Positions 29,935-38,225 of a DNA stretch of 64,000 bases are shown one piece after another. Both the position numbers and the translations under genes were made by a program. Under the pieces are notes generated by a model. The model saw only the letters and a list, made by a program, of their open reading frames with translations, was not told the origin of the DNA and made no database searches. How positions within the stretch are numbered: position 1 is the first letter of the stretch; every line of letters starts with the position of its first letter. Origin of the DNA: an uncultured Prevotellaceae bacterium (GTDB taxonomy: Bacteria > Bacteroidota > Bacteroidia > Bacteroidales > Bacteroidaceae); assembly GCA_902774795.1 (NCBI GenBank), contig CACYKA010000009.1, forward strand, positions 1 to 64,000. The letters are read 5' to 3'.

Positions 29935-32808
29935 ATGAATTATGCACTGTGCTTTATATCCGCATTGGTTACCCTTTCGGCATACGCCGTGCAGCCTGTT
30001 GAGCGTAAGCAGAATTATCAGCCGGAGGGTAGGGCGTTTGTGCGCATAAACGGTCAGAACCGCTTTACGAGGGCACTGTATGGCAGCCATACGGCATACC
30101 GCATCGAGACCAGCGACCGACCTGTTTTTGCTGTCACCGACGGCAAATGGGGAAAGAATATCCAGTTCAGGATTATCGTTGACGGCCAGCCCATAAACCT
30201 TGACTCAACAGAATACTGTAAGGCATCCTACGAAGCCGGACGCAGGGATTATTGGCTGAAAGACCCTCGCTTCAAGGGCGGAACGCTGCAGGTGTCAGTC
30301 CTTGCCTGTCCAGACAAAGAGGGTGGGGTATGGCAGTTTGTGGCACAGGATTTTCAGCAGGCAGTCCAGATAGAGGGCTGCATCCGTCAGATGCGAGCAA
30401 AGAAACTCGTTCGCTCTGGCGACATCGGAAGAATGGAACAGCCAGGCTGTTTTGAGGCAGCAGAAGGGTCTAAGGTCGAAGGTCAAAGGTCAAAAGCCGT
30501 AATATCACTCAACAATAACACAGGTTACATTGCCATAGAAGGTGACCAATTGCAGGGAGGTGATTTCACCATATTATATAATAATGCTGAGCAGGCTCGT
30601 AACCAGTTGGCCTCGATGGTTACGCTCAATACCCCCGATGCCTATCTCAATACCATCGGCGGCGCTATGGTGATGGCAGCCGACGGAGCATGGGACGGCA
30701 GGGTTTGGAATCATGGTGCCGTAGGCTGGCGCATGCCGCTGCCAGGATGGAGGGGTGCATACGCAGGGGATTTTCTGGGAATGCCCGACCGTCAGCGCAT
30801 ACATTTCAATGCCTATGCCAAGAGTCAGGTGACGGACGTACCTGTGACAAAACCTCACCTGATGGATTCGACAAATAATCTTGCCCGTGGAACGTATGAA
30901 TGGGGCACGCCGATGTACAGCAACGGCTATATCTGCCGCAATCCTGAGAATAACCACCAGTTTCATCACTATGACATGAATCTGGTATATATCGACGAAC
31001 TGCTGTGGCATTTTCAGTTTGATGCCGATACAGCCTACATGCGGAAAATGTGGCCCGTCATCAAGAGTCATCTGGCATGGGAGAAGAACTGCTGGGATCC
31101 TGACGGCGACCATTTATATGATGCCTACTGCTGCATCTGGGCCAGCGATGCCTTGCAGTATAACAGCGGTGCCGTCACCCATTCCTCTGCCTACAACTAT
31201 CGCGGCAATCTGCTTGCGGCACGCATAGCAGAAATAATAGGCGAAGACGCCACCCCTTATCAGGAAGAGGCTGATGCCATTCTGCAGGCTATGAATCAGC
31301 GGCTGTGGCTGAAAGACGAAGGCCATTGGGCAGAATTTCAGGACTATATGGGAAGGCAGCTGTTGCACAAGGATGCTGCCCTGTGGTCTATATATACCCC
31401 TATCGACTGCGGCTCATGCACTCCCGAACAGGCATATAATGCTACGCTGTACATAGACAGTAATATTCCGCATATTCCTTTTAGCATGAACGGAGAATGC
31501 TACGAGACTGTCAGCACCAGCGACTGGCAGCCCTACGAGTGGAGCATCAACAACGTAGCAATGGCAGAGGTCTTGCATACAGCACTGGCCTATTATCAGG
31601 CAGGTCGTCCTAATGCTGCCTACCGGCTGCTGAAGGGCACCGTACTCGACTTTATGTACCTTGGAAGCAGCCCTGCCAACTTCGGACAGATTTCTTGGCA
31701 CGATGCCGTCTTGGGTGAGAGCTATCGTGACTTTGTTGACGTAACAGGTATTGCCACCCGCACCTTCATAGAGGGTCTCTACGGCATTACGCCAGATGCC
31801 CTGAATGGTCGCTGCATCATCCGTCCGGGCTTCCCTGAAGAATGGGACAGCGCCTCTGTGCATACACCATATATTGACTACTCTTTCAAGAGGGAAGGTG
31901 GCGAGGATATATATACCATCCATCAGCGTTTCAGGCAGCCGCTGACCATCGTAATGCGCCAGAACACAGGCGGTGGACAGTTCATCGACACAATGGGCAG
32001 CAGCGACAGCGTGCAGACAATAGTCCTGCCTACACGTAAATATGTTGAATTGCAGGAGGTGGGTATTTCAGAAAAGATATTAGCAAAGGCCCAGGGCAAT
32101 GACTTCGATGATGTTCAGCCCAAACGCTGCACGCCTATAAACATCAGTCGTTTCTTCAATGCCAATGTCTCTGACATTTTTGCGCAGAAATACCTCTCTC
32201 CGCGTTCGCCTTACACCACGCTTTGTCTGCCCACTCAGGGCATCGGCGACTGGTGTTCTACCAAGCGAACAGCCCATATTGATGACAGCGGACTGCGTGC
32301 GCAAAGCCAGAAGGGCAGGGTGGGGTTGCTGGATATTCCTTTCCTGACTCCACAGAAGGGGCAGAATATCATCTATACAAGTCTTTGGGACAATTATCCT
32401 GACAGCATTACCATTCCGCTTCGTGGCAGTGGAAGTCATCTCTACCTGATGATGGCTGGCAGTACCAATCCCATGCAGTCCCACTTCACCAATGCCGAAG
32501 TGCGTGTGCGCTATGCTGACGGCACGACAGAAACGCTGGAACTGCGGAATCCCGATAACTGGTGTCCGATAGAGCAGAACTATCGCGATGACGGTATGGC
32601 CTTTGCCCTTCCTTCACCGCGTCCCTATCGCTTTGCGTTAAGCACAGGTGCTGTCAGTCGTAATCTGGAGAAGTCCCAGATTTCCGACGGCGCAGGTCAG
32701 CTGCTCGATATGCCCATCAACCCCAATAAGAAGCTAAAAGACATCACCCTCGTAACAATAGCCAACGACGTCGTCATCGGCTTGATGGCAGTGACGGTTC
32801 AGAAATAA
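29935..32808 (+). CDS. Secreted six-hairpin-type glycosidase (DUF4450-like)
   Basis: About 957 residues from the ATG at 29935 (MNYALCFISALVTLSAYA, a signal peptide). The frame is open back to 29854, but that part is translated repeat B1 and not a credible N terminus. The middle (residues 240-620: DGAWDGRVWNHGAVGWRMPLPGWRG ... DLDP-like turns, YDAYCCIWASDALQYNSGAVTHSSAYNYRGNLLAARIAEIIG, YEWSINNVAMAEVLHTALAYY) has the helix-pair layout of (alpha/alpha)6 glycosidases and matches what I recall of DUF4450 proteins. The C-terminal 250 residues are beta-rich. Four 7-base units are read in frame at 30471-30500. The substrate is not evident; a plant or host glycan is likely. Confidence 0.65.
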   Translation: MNYALCFISALVTLSAYAVQPVERKQNYQPEGRAFVRINGQNRFTRALYGSHTAYRIETSDRPVFAVTDGKWGKNIQFRIIVDGQPINLDSTEYCKASYEAGRRDYWLKDPRFKGGTLQVSVLACPDKEGGVWQFVAQDFQQAVQIEGCIRQMRAKKLVRSGDIGRMEQPGCFEAAEGSKVEGQRSKAVISLNNNTGYIAIEGDQLQGGDFTILYNNAEQARNQLASMVTLNTPDAYLNTIGGAMVMAADGAWDGRVWNHGAVGWRMPLPGWRGAYAGDFLGMPDRQRIHFNAYAKSQVTDVPVTKPHLMDSTNNLARGTYEWGTPMYSNGYICRNPENNHQFHHYDMNLVYIDELLWHFQFDADTAYMRKMWPVIKSHLAWEKNCWDPDGDHLYDAYCCIWASDALQYNSGAVTHSSAYNYRGNLLAARIAEIIGEDATPYQEEADAILQAMNQRLWLKDEGHWAEFQDYMGRQLLHKDAALWSIYTPIDCGSCTPEQAYNATLYIDSNIPHIPFSMNGECYETVSTSDWQPYEWSINNVAMAEVLHTALAYYQAGRPNAAYRLLKGTVLDFMYLGSSPANFGQISWHDAVLGESYRDFVDVTGIATRTFIEGLYGITPDALNGRCIIRPGFPEEWDSASVHTPYIDYSFKREGGEDIYTIHQRFRQPLTIVMRQNTGGGQFIDTMGSSDSVQTIVLPTRKYVELQEVGISEKILAKAQGNDFDDVQPKRCTPINISRFFNANVSDIFAQKYLSPRSPYTTLCLPTQGIGDWCSTKRTAHIDDSGLRAQSQKGRVGLLDIPFLTPQKGQNIIYTSLWDNYPDSITIPLRGSGSHLYLMMAGSTNPMQSHFTNAEVRVRYADGTTETLELRNPDNWCPIEQNYRDDGMAFALPSPRPYRFALSTGAVSRNLEKSQISDGAGQLLDMPINPNKKLKDITLVTIANDVVIGLMAVTVQK
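30471..30500. repeat. 7-base units inside the glycosidase gene
   Basis: GGTCTAA, GGTCGAA, GGTCAAA, GGTCAAA are translated as SKVEGQRSK within a loop between beta segments. Confidence 0.7.
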
Positions 32809-32843
32809 ATAAAGACATCGCCAATTCGGCGATGTCTTTATTT
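32809..32843. terminator. Two-way terminator between the glycosidase gene and tRNA-His
   Basis: AAAGACATCGCC pairs exactly with GGCGATGTCTTT around AATTC; A and T runs flank both sides, so it can stop transcription in either direction. Confidence 0.88.
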
Positions 32844-32921
32844 TGGGGTGCCCGGTCGGGCTCGAACCGACGACATTCAGAACCACAATCTGACGCTCTA
32901 ACCAACTGAACTACGGGCACC
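32844..32921 (-). tRNA. tRNA-His (anticodon GTG)
   Basis: On the minus strand the acceptor arm GTGCCCG/CGGGCAC closes the cloverleaf. The D arm (GTTCAGTTGGTTAGAGC), anticodon stem TCAGA/TCTGA with loop TTGTGGT, and T arm (GGTTCGAGCCC) are all present. The anticodon GTG reads His codons. An extra G at -1 opposite C73 is the tRNA-His identity mark. A CCA end is encoded (32844-32846). Confidence 0.96.
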
Positions 32922-33063
32922 ATGTTGGATTTGCGGGTGCAAAGGTAGTCAAAAACTTTGAGACTACCAAATATTTGTGCTTGTTTTTTATTAAAAAATT
33001 ACCAAAAGTGTGTATAACTCTATATTTTCTCTTCATGTATGAGAGAAATTCATCTGTTTTTTA

Positions 33064-33071
33064 TACCTTTG
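33064..33071 (+). promoter_or_regulatory. -7 box TACCTTTG for the fimbrial-type lipoprotein
   Basis: TACCTTTG lies 79 bases before the ATG at 33150. The leader contains a 9-base stem (33107-33115 with 33136-33144) ending just before the start codon. Confidence 0.6.
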
Positions 33072-33149
33072 TACTCATAAAAGAATATAGTAATACATCA
33101 TACACAGATTGTATTCAGGGGACAGAATCGGCACAAATACAATCCTAAG

Positions 33150-34049
33150 ATGATAAAAAATATTTTTTTGGCCGCTTTAGTCGGCATGATTGTAGTTAGT
33201 TGCAATCAAGAAAAGGTTGAGTTCGGGAATGACGAGAGCAATGAAACAGAAAAAAACTATGCACCCGTGAACGTTCACGTATTAGATTTTACCACATATG
33301 TAGGAGATATTCCAGCAACCCGAGTTAATCAAGCTGCTGCAGATTACGCTGGTGTGAAAACGATGCAATTGGCATTCTATGATGCATCGACGAATGCTTT
33401 GGTATATTCGGATACACAGTTGCGTGACGATAATACTACCTATACTACGTTTGGTGAATTCAGCTGCTCGTTGCCAATGGGCAGCTATAAAATGGTGGTA
33501 ATCGGACATGGCAGCACAAGTGCTATCACACTTGACAGCCCTACTTCTGCCGAGTTTACTGCTGACAAGGCACGTGAAACGTTTGCATATACAACTACAA
33601 TAAACATTTCAACAACAGCGTCAGTAGATATTAGTGCTGCGCTGAGCCGTATATGTTCTAAGTTGATGTTGTCTTCAACGGATGCCCTTCCTGCGAGTGT
33701 GAAACAGATAAATGTGTCATTCAGCGGAGGCGGCAAGGCGTTTAATCCTACAACAGGATTGGCCACAGTTAATACTGGGTTGACTAATAATGTAACAATC
33801 AATTCTACGGTTGGTAGTCATTGTGAGGTAAATTCATATATTTTCCTTGCAACAGACGAACAGAACGTTGATGTGACAATAGATGTGTATGGAGCAGAGA
33901 ACGCTCTGCTTTTCCATAAGATTGTTAGCGGTGTGCCATTGAAGCGCAACAGGCAGACAACACTCGAAGGAAAAATCTTCTCTGCAAGCTTGGGAGGAGG
34001 CTTCACACTGTCAACAGACTGGGTGAGTGGTAACACAGTTCCATTCTAA
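33150..34049 (+). CDS. FimB/Mfa2-family fimbrial-type lipoprotein
   Basis: 299 residues. MIKNIFLAALVGMIVVSC is a lipoprotein signal. The mature part has two beta-rich domains: an N-terminal half with PVNVHVLDFTTYVGDIPATRVNQAAADYAGVKTMQLAFYD, and a C-terminal half ending with IVSGVPLKRNRQTTLEGKIFS, a stretch typical of Bacteroidales FimB/Mfa2-like proteins (anchors or minor subunits of surface fimbriae). No other fimbrial gene is nearby, so it is an orphan. It is flanked by a 12-base inverted repeat, GGGGACAGAATC (33118-33129) and its complement (34085-34096). A lone AraC-type regulator follows. Confidence 0.8.
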   Translation: MIKNIFLAALVGMIVVSCNQEKVEFGNDESNETEKNYAPVNVHVLDFTTYVGDIPATRVNQAAADYAGVKTMQLAFYDASTNALVYSDTQLRDDNTTYTTFGEFSCSLPMGSYKMVVIGHGSTSAITLDSPTSAEFTADKARETFAYTTTINISTTASVDISAALSRICSKLMLSSTDALPASVKQINVSFSGGGKAFNPTTGLATVNTGLTNNVTINSTVGSHCEVNSYIFLATDEQNVDVTIDVYGAENALLFHKIVSGVPLKRNRQTTLEGKIFSASLGGGFTLSTDWVSGNTVPF

Positions 34050-34283
34050 TTAACTATATAAAAAAACAAATTTATTAACAAGCTGATTCTGTCCCCAGTT
34101 CTTTTTAGTTCATTAAAAATATATCGAAATAACAGCATTTTTCCCTCGGGGGGGGGTAAAATATTGACTGAAAAACAGATATAATTCCTGTGCAATTTTG
34201 GCAAAGTTGCCGAAAATTTTGACATTTTGTAATATGATGACAAATAGTTCTATTTTTTTTATTATAATTCCAGCAATTTGTAC

Positions 34284-34291
34284 TATCTTTG
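34284..34291 (+). promoter_or_regulatory. -7 box TATCTTTG for the AraC-type regulator
   Basis: TATCTTTG lies 40 bases before the TTG start. No clean TTTG is found at -33. Confidence 0.5.
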
Positions 34292-34331
34292 CAGTTAAAT
34301 TGAATAAAATTGTACTGTTTTTGCGTCCAAA

Positions 34332-35222
34332 TTGAATGAAAAGATAAAAGTTGGCATGGAACTACCGACAGAAAATTATAACCTACTAACTGACATAAAA
34401 CTTGTTGATAAGCAAGGGCTGGCGATGGTTGACGTTGATTGTCATGTGCCAGTCAATATTGAATATCATATAACGAATATATTCGTCATTCTTTGTGAAC
34501 GGGGTTATGCCAAGTGCGACTATGACTTCAAACCTCTTGAACTTCATACGCATGACATTTTTTTAGGATTGCCTGGGCATATGTTTAAGTTGGATGGGGG
34601 TTCTAATGATTTTAGGGCCAGGATTATTGTCATATCCAATGACTTAGCCTATAAAATCAGAAATCTTAATATTTCACATTATAATAAATTTTCTGGATAC
34701 AATGCCGAAAATCCTCTTGGTCACCTCACCAGTGAGCAGTTTGCTCAGATGAACAATGCCTTCAACCTGCTGGAGACAGTTCACTCATTGGGAAAGACAT
34801 GGAGGGAGAATATGATACTCAATGTGTTCCAGACGATTATCATGATGCGTCACGAGTTCTGTCCTATTCCAGAGGATACTGATACGAAGGCAGACCTCCG
34901 TATTTCAGCGCGTTTTCAAGAAGCTGTCATCAATTACTATCGCGAGTCGCACGAAGTAGATTTTTATGCCAATAAGTTTGGCCTGTCGCCAAAGTATTTC
35001 GCCGCCCTCGTGAAGTCTGAACTTAAAGTCAGTCCCAGACAGTGGATAAACCAATATATTTTGATGCAGGCAAAGTTGCTGCTCACTCAGCGTAACGACC
35101 TCAATATTCAGCAAATTGCCTATCTGCTGGGTTTCAAAGACCAGACTACCTTCTGCCGCTTCTTCAAGAAACAGGAAGGCTTGACACCGTCTATGTACAG
35201 GAATAGTGCCTTGGCATCTTAG
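34332..35222 (+). CDS. AraC-family transcriptional regulator
   Basis: 296 residues from a TTG at 34332; the first in-frame ATG is at 34356 (MELPTENYN) and may be the true start. Residues 20-180 look like a cupin-type sensing domain (CDYDFKPLELHTHDIFLGLPGHMF). The DNA-binding region spans about 200-296 with two helix-turn-helix units (SHEVDFYANKFGLSPKYFAALVKSEL and LNIQQIAYLLGFKDQTTFCRFFKKQEGLTPSMYR). It may control the neighbouring fimbrial lipoprotein or SGNH esterase; nothing in the sequence proves a target. Confidence 0.9.
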   Translation: MNEKIKVGMELPTENYNLLTDIKLVDKQGLAMVDVDCHVPVNIEYHITNIFVILCERGYAKCDYDFKPLELHTHDIFLGLPGHMFKLDGGSNDFRARIIVISNDLAYKIRNLNISHYNKFSGYNAENPLGHLTSEQFAQMNNAFNLLETVHSLGKTWRENMILNVFQTIIMMRHEFCPIPEDTDTKADLRISARFQEAVINYYRESHEVDFYANKFGLSPKYFAALVKSELKVSPRQWINQYILMQAKLLLTQRNDLNIQQIAYLLGFKDQTTFCRFFKKQEGLTPSMYRNSALAS

Positions 35223-35274
35223 ATAAACATTTCATTTTAGAACAGATTCCTGCTTCAATTTTTGAGGCAGGAAT

Positions 35275-35305
35275 TTTGTTTTTCCCAAAACTTTTTGTAT
35301 TTTTG
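35275..35305 (+). promoter_or_regulatory. Bacteroides-type promoter for the SGNH esterase
   Basis: TTTG (35275-35278), 19 bases, then TATTTTTG (35298-35305). The ATG is at 35350. Confidence 0.7.
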
Positions 35306-35349
35306 CAGGCGAAAAATGTGTAACGAATCTAAAAACACGCAGAGAAAAT

Positions 35350-36363
35350 ATGTTTAAGAGAACGATATTCCGCATGTTGACGGTGGTTGCAGCCGTTATT
35401 GTACTGATGGCTGCGACGCCAGACAAGAGTACTACTATCTTTATTATCGGCGACTCCACAGCAGCCAAGAAAGACCTGTCGAAAGGCAAGTTGGAACGCG
35501 GCTGGGGTATGGCGTTGCAATGCTTCTTCGATGACAACATCATCGTTGACAATCATGCCGTAAACGGTCGCTCATCGTTATCCTTCATCAACGAGGGACG
35601 CTGGGACAAGGTGCTGGAAAAGCTGAAGCCTGGCGACTATGTCATCATACAGTTCGGCCACAACGATGAGAAACCTGGTGCAACACGCCACAGCGACCCG
35701 GGATCGACCTTCGACTATAATCTGGCAAAGTATGTGCGGGAGACTCGCGAACATGGGGGTATACCCATCCTGATGAACTGTGTGGTGAGACGTAACTTTG
35801 CCAAGGTGACGCCCAAGAACGACGATGACGAGAAACTGCGTAACACCACGTTTGCCGACGGGCCGAAGGTGGAGGAGGGCGACTCGCTTGTAGATACCCA
35901 CGGACTGTACCGCGTGGCTCCGCGTGATGTGGCACAGCGAATGAACTGCCATTTTGTGGATGCCAACCGCATAACGCACGACCTTGAGCAGGGATTGGGT
36001 ACTGAGGGCTCGAAGAAACTCCACATGTGGTATCTGCCCGGAACGGAACCTACAGAGCCGAACGGAAAGCAGGACAATACACATTATAATATATATGGAG
36101 CCCACGAGGTGGCAAGGTTGTTGGCAGATGCCATCTGTGAGGAGGTACCAGTTCTAAAGGCTTATCGCACAGATGCCGACTTCACCGTAGATAGGGAAGG
36201 CAGGGGAGAATACAAGAACCTTGAGGATGCCATAGCTGCCGCTCAGGCCTCAAAAAAGGCTGAGCCGACAATACAGATTCTCGGAGGTGAGTGGGCTGTG
36301 CCGCAAATTTCAAAGAAGTCAAATATTAAGTTTATCCTGCGCCTGGGAGCGAGGTGGAAGTGA
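35350..36363 (+). CDS. SGNH esterase, rhamnogalacturonan acetylesterase-like (CE12), with a cut-off pectinesterase-like tail
   Basis: 337 residues with a hydrophobic N terminus (signal or anchor). The SGNH blocks are present: IFIIGDSTAAKK (Ser), NGRSS (Gly/Asn), FGHNDEKPG (Asn) and DNTHYNIYGAHEVARL (catalytic His with Asp). Block I and the length match CE12 enzymes that remove acetyl groups from pectin. After about residue 275, the tail DADFTVDREGRGEYKNLEDAIAAAQ resembles the first strand-helix of a pectin methylesterase (CE8) domain, but the protein stops about 40 residues later at LGARWK. Fusions of CE12 and CE8 occur in Bacteroidota, so this looks like a truncated fusion. Confidence 0.83.
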   Translation: MFKRTIFRMLTVVAAVIVLMAATPDKSTTIFIIGDSTAAKKDLSKGKLERGWGMALQCFFDDNIIVDNHAVNGRSSLSFINEGRWDKVLEKLKPGDYVIIQFGHNDEKPGATRHSDPGSTFDYNLAKYVRETREHGGIPILMNCVVRRNFAKVTPKNDDDEKLRNTTFADGPKVEEGDSLVDTHGLYRVAPRDVAQRMNCHFVDANRITHDLEQGLGTEGSKKLHMWYLPGTEPTEPNGKQDNTHYNIYGAHEVARLLADAICEEVPVLKAYRTDADFTVDREGRGEYKNLEDAIAAAQASKKAEPTIQILGGEWAVPQISKKSNIKFILRLGARWK

Positions 36364-36427
36364 TAGCAAAAACCTAAAGAAATCTTAATTTCTTTATATA
36401 ACAGGCTGATATTTCGAATATTTTATG

Positions 36428-36435
36428 TAATTTTG
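36428..36435 (+). promoter_or_regulatory. -7 box TAATTTTG for lysS
   Basis: TAATTTTG lies 22 bases before the lysS ATG, in an AT-rich region. Confidence 0.5.
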
Positions 36436-36457
36436 CACACAAATTAAAAAAACGACG

Positions 36458-38191
36458 ATGAATATATTAGAACTTTCAGAACAGGAGATTGGACGTAGAG
36501 AGAGCTTGCAGGAGTTGAGAAACATGGGCATAGACCCATATCCTGCTGCCGAATATCCTACAAATGCTTTTTCAACTGAGATAATCAGCAGTTTTACTGA
36601 CGACGGCCCTCAGCGCGATGTCTGCATCGCAGGTCGCATGATGTCACAGCGCATCATGGGAAAGGCTGCTTTCATAGAACTACAGGACTCAAAGGGACGC
36701 ATACAGGTATATATTACACGTGACGATCTGTGCCCCGGTGAGGACAAGGAACTCTATAACAAGGTGTTCAAAAAGCTTCTCGATATCGGTGACTTCATCG
36801 GCATCAAGGGTTTCGTGTTCCGTACCCAGATGGGAGAAATTTCCGTTCATGCTAAGGAACTTACTGTTCTGTCAAAGTCGCTCAAGCCGCTGCCAATAGT
36901 AAAGTATAAGGACGGCGTGGCATACGACAAGTTCGAAGACCCAGAGCTGAGATACCGCCAGCGCTATGTTGACTTGGTGGTGAACGAGGGTGTTAAGGAC
37001 ACATTCCTGAAGCGTGCTACAGTAATACGTACTCTGCGTAAGGTGCTCGACGAGGCTGGATATACAGAGGTGGAGACACCAACTCTGCAGTCTATTGCCG
37101 GCGGAGCCACTGCTAGACCGTTCATTACACACTTCAATGCCCTGAATATTCCGATGTATATGCGCATTGCAACAGAGCTGTATCTTAAGCGCCTTATCGT
37201 GGGCGGTTTCGAGGGTGTGTATGAGATAGGCAAGAACTTCCGCAATGAGGGTATGGACAAGAACCACAACCCCGAATTCACTTGCATGGAGCTCTATGTT
37301 TCTTACAAGGACTATAACTGGATGATGTCTTTCACGGAGAAGCTGTTGGAAGAAATATGTATCGCCGTAAATGGTAAGCCAGAGACAGAGATTGACGGTA
37401 AGGTGATTTCGTTCAAGGCTCCTTTCCGCCGCCTGCCTATCCTCGATGCCATCAAGGAAAAGACTGGCTACGACCTGTCAGGCATGACTGAGGAGGAAAT
37501 GCGCGAGGTTGCAAAGAAACTTGAAATAGAGGTTGACGAGACAATGGGTAAGGGAAAACTCATTGACGAAATATTCGGCGAGACATGCGAAGGCACATTC
37601 ATTCAGCCTACCTTCATTACCGACTATCCGGTAGAGATGTCACCGCTGACAAAGATGCACCGTTCAAAGGCTGGTCTGACAGAGCGCTTCGAGTTGATGG
37701 TCAACGGTAAGGAATTGGCAAATGCATATTCAGAGCTCAACGACCCGATAGATCAGGAGGAGCGTTTCATCGACCAGATGAAGCTTGCTGACAAGGGCGA
37801 CGATGAGGCTATGATTATCGACCACGACTTCCTTCGTGCCCTGCAGTATGGTATGCCTCCTACATCAGGCATCGGTATCGGCATCGACCGCCTCGTGATG
37901 CTTATGACGGGCAATGCCTTCATACAGGAAGTGCTTTTCTTCCCACAGATGAAGCCGGAACCCAAGCAGCCTAAGGCGAGCGAGGAGGAATGGACATCAA
38001 TAGGCGTCAGCAAGGAGTGGATACCCCTCTTCAATAAGGCTGGCTACTATCTGCTCAGCGACCTCAAGGATGTTAAGGCACAGAAGCTGCAGCAGGATGT
38101 CTGCGGTGTGAACAAGAAGTTCAAACTCGGATTGGAGAATCCTAAGGTTGAGGAATTCCAGGCATACATTGATGCGGCTAATAAAGGTTAA
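36458..38191 (+). CDS. lysS: Lysyl-tRNA synthetase, class II
   Basis: 577 residues. The N-terminal OB fold for anticodon binding spans about residues 45-165 (DVCIAGRMMSQRIMGKAAFIELQDSKGRIQVYI). The class II core carries motif 2 (FRNEGMDKNHNPEFTCMELY) and motif 3 (MPPTSGIGIGIDRLVMLMTG). A C-terminal extension of about 80 residues (EWTSIGVSKEWIPLFNKAGYYLLSDLKDVKAQKL...) is typical of Bacteroidota LysS. It charges tRNA-Lys in the cytoplasm. It is followed after 34 bases of 7-base repeats by dnaX. Confidence 0.97.
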   Translation: MNILELSEQEIGRRESLQELRNMGIDPYPAAEYPTNAFSTEIISSFTDDGPQRDVCIAGRMMSQRIMGKAAFIELQDSKGRIQVYITRDDLCPGEDKELYNKVFKKLLDIGDFIGIKGFVFRTQMGEISVHAKELTVLSKSLKPLPIVKYKDGVAYDKFEDPELRYRQRYVDLVVNEGVKDTFLKRATVIRTLRKVLDEAGYTEVETPTLQSIAGGATARPFITHFNALNIPMYMRIATELYLKRLIVGGFEGVYEIGKNFRNEGMDKNHNPEFTCMELYVSYKDYNWMMSFTEKLLEEICIAVNGKPETEIDGKVISFKAPFRRLPILDAIKEKTGYDLSGMTEEEMREVAKKLEIEVDETMGKGKLIDEIFGETCEGTFIQPTFITDYPVEMSPLTKMHRSKAGLTERFELMVNGKELANAYSELNDPIDQEERFIDQMKLADKGDDEAMIIDHDFLRALQYGMPPTSGIGIGIDRLVMLMTGNAFIQEVLFFPQMKPEPKQPKASEEEWTSIGVSKEWIPLFNKAGYYLLSDLKDVKAQKLQQDVCGVNKKFKLGLENPKVEEFQAYIDAANKG

Positions 38192-38222
38192 AGGTTAGAG
38201 GTTAAAGGTTATAGGTTATAGA
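38187..38222. repeat. 7-base unit array (AGGTTAA / AGGTTAT)
   Basis: AGGTTAA, AGGTTAG, AGGTTAA, AGGTTAT, AGGTTAT fill the lysS-dnaX gap. Confidence 0.8.
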
Positions 38223-38225
38223 CAA

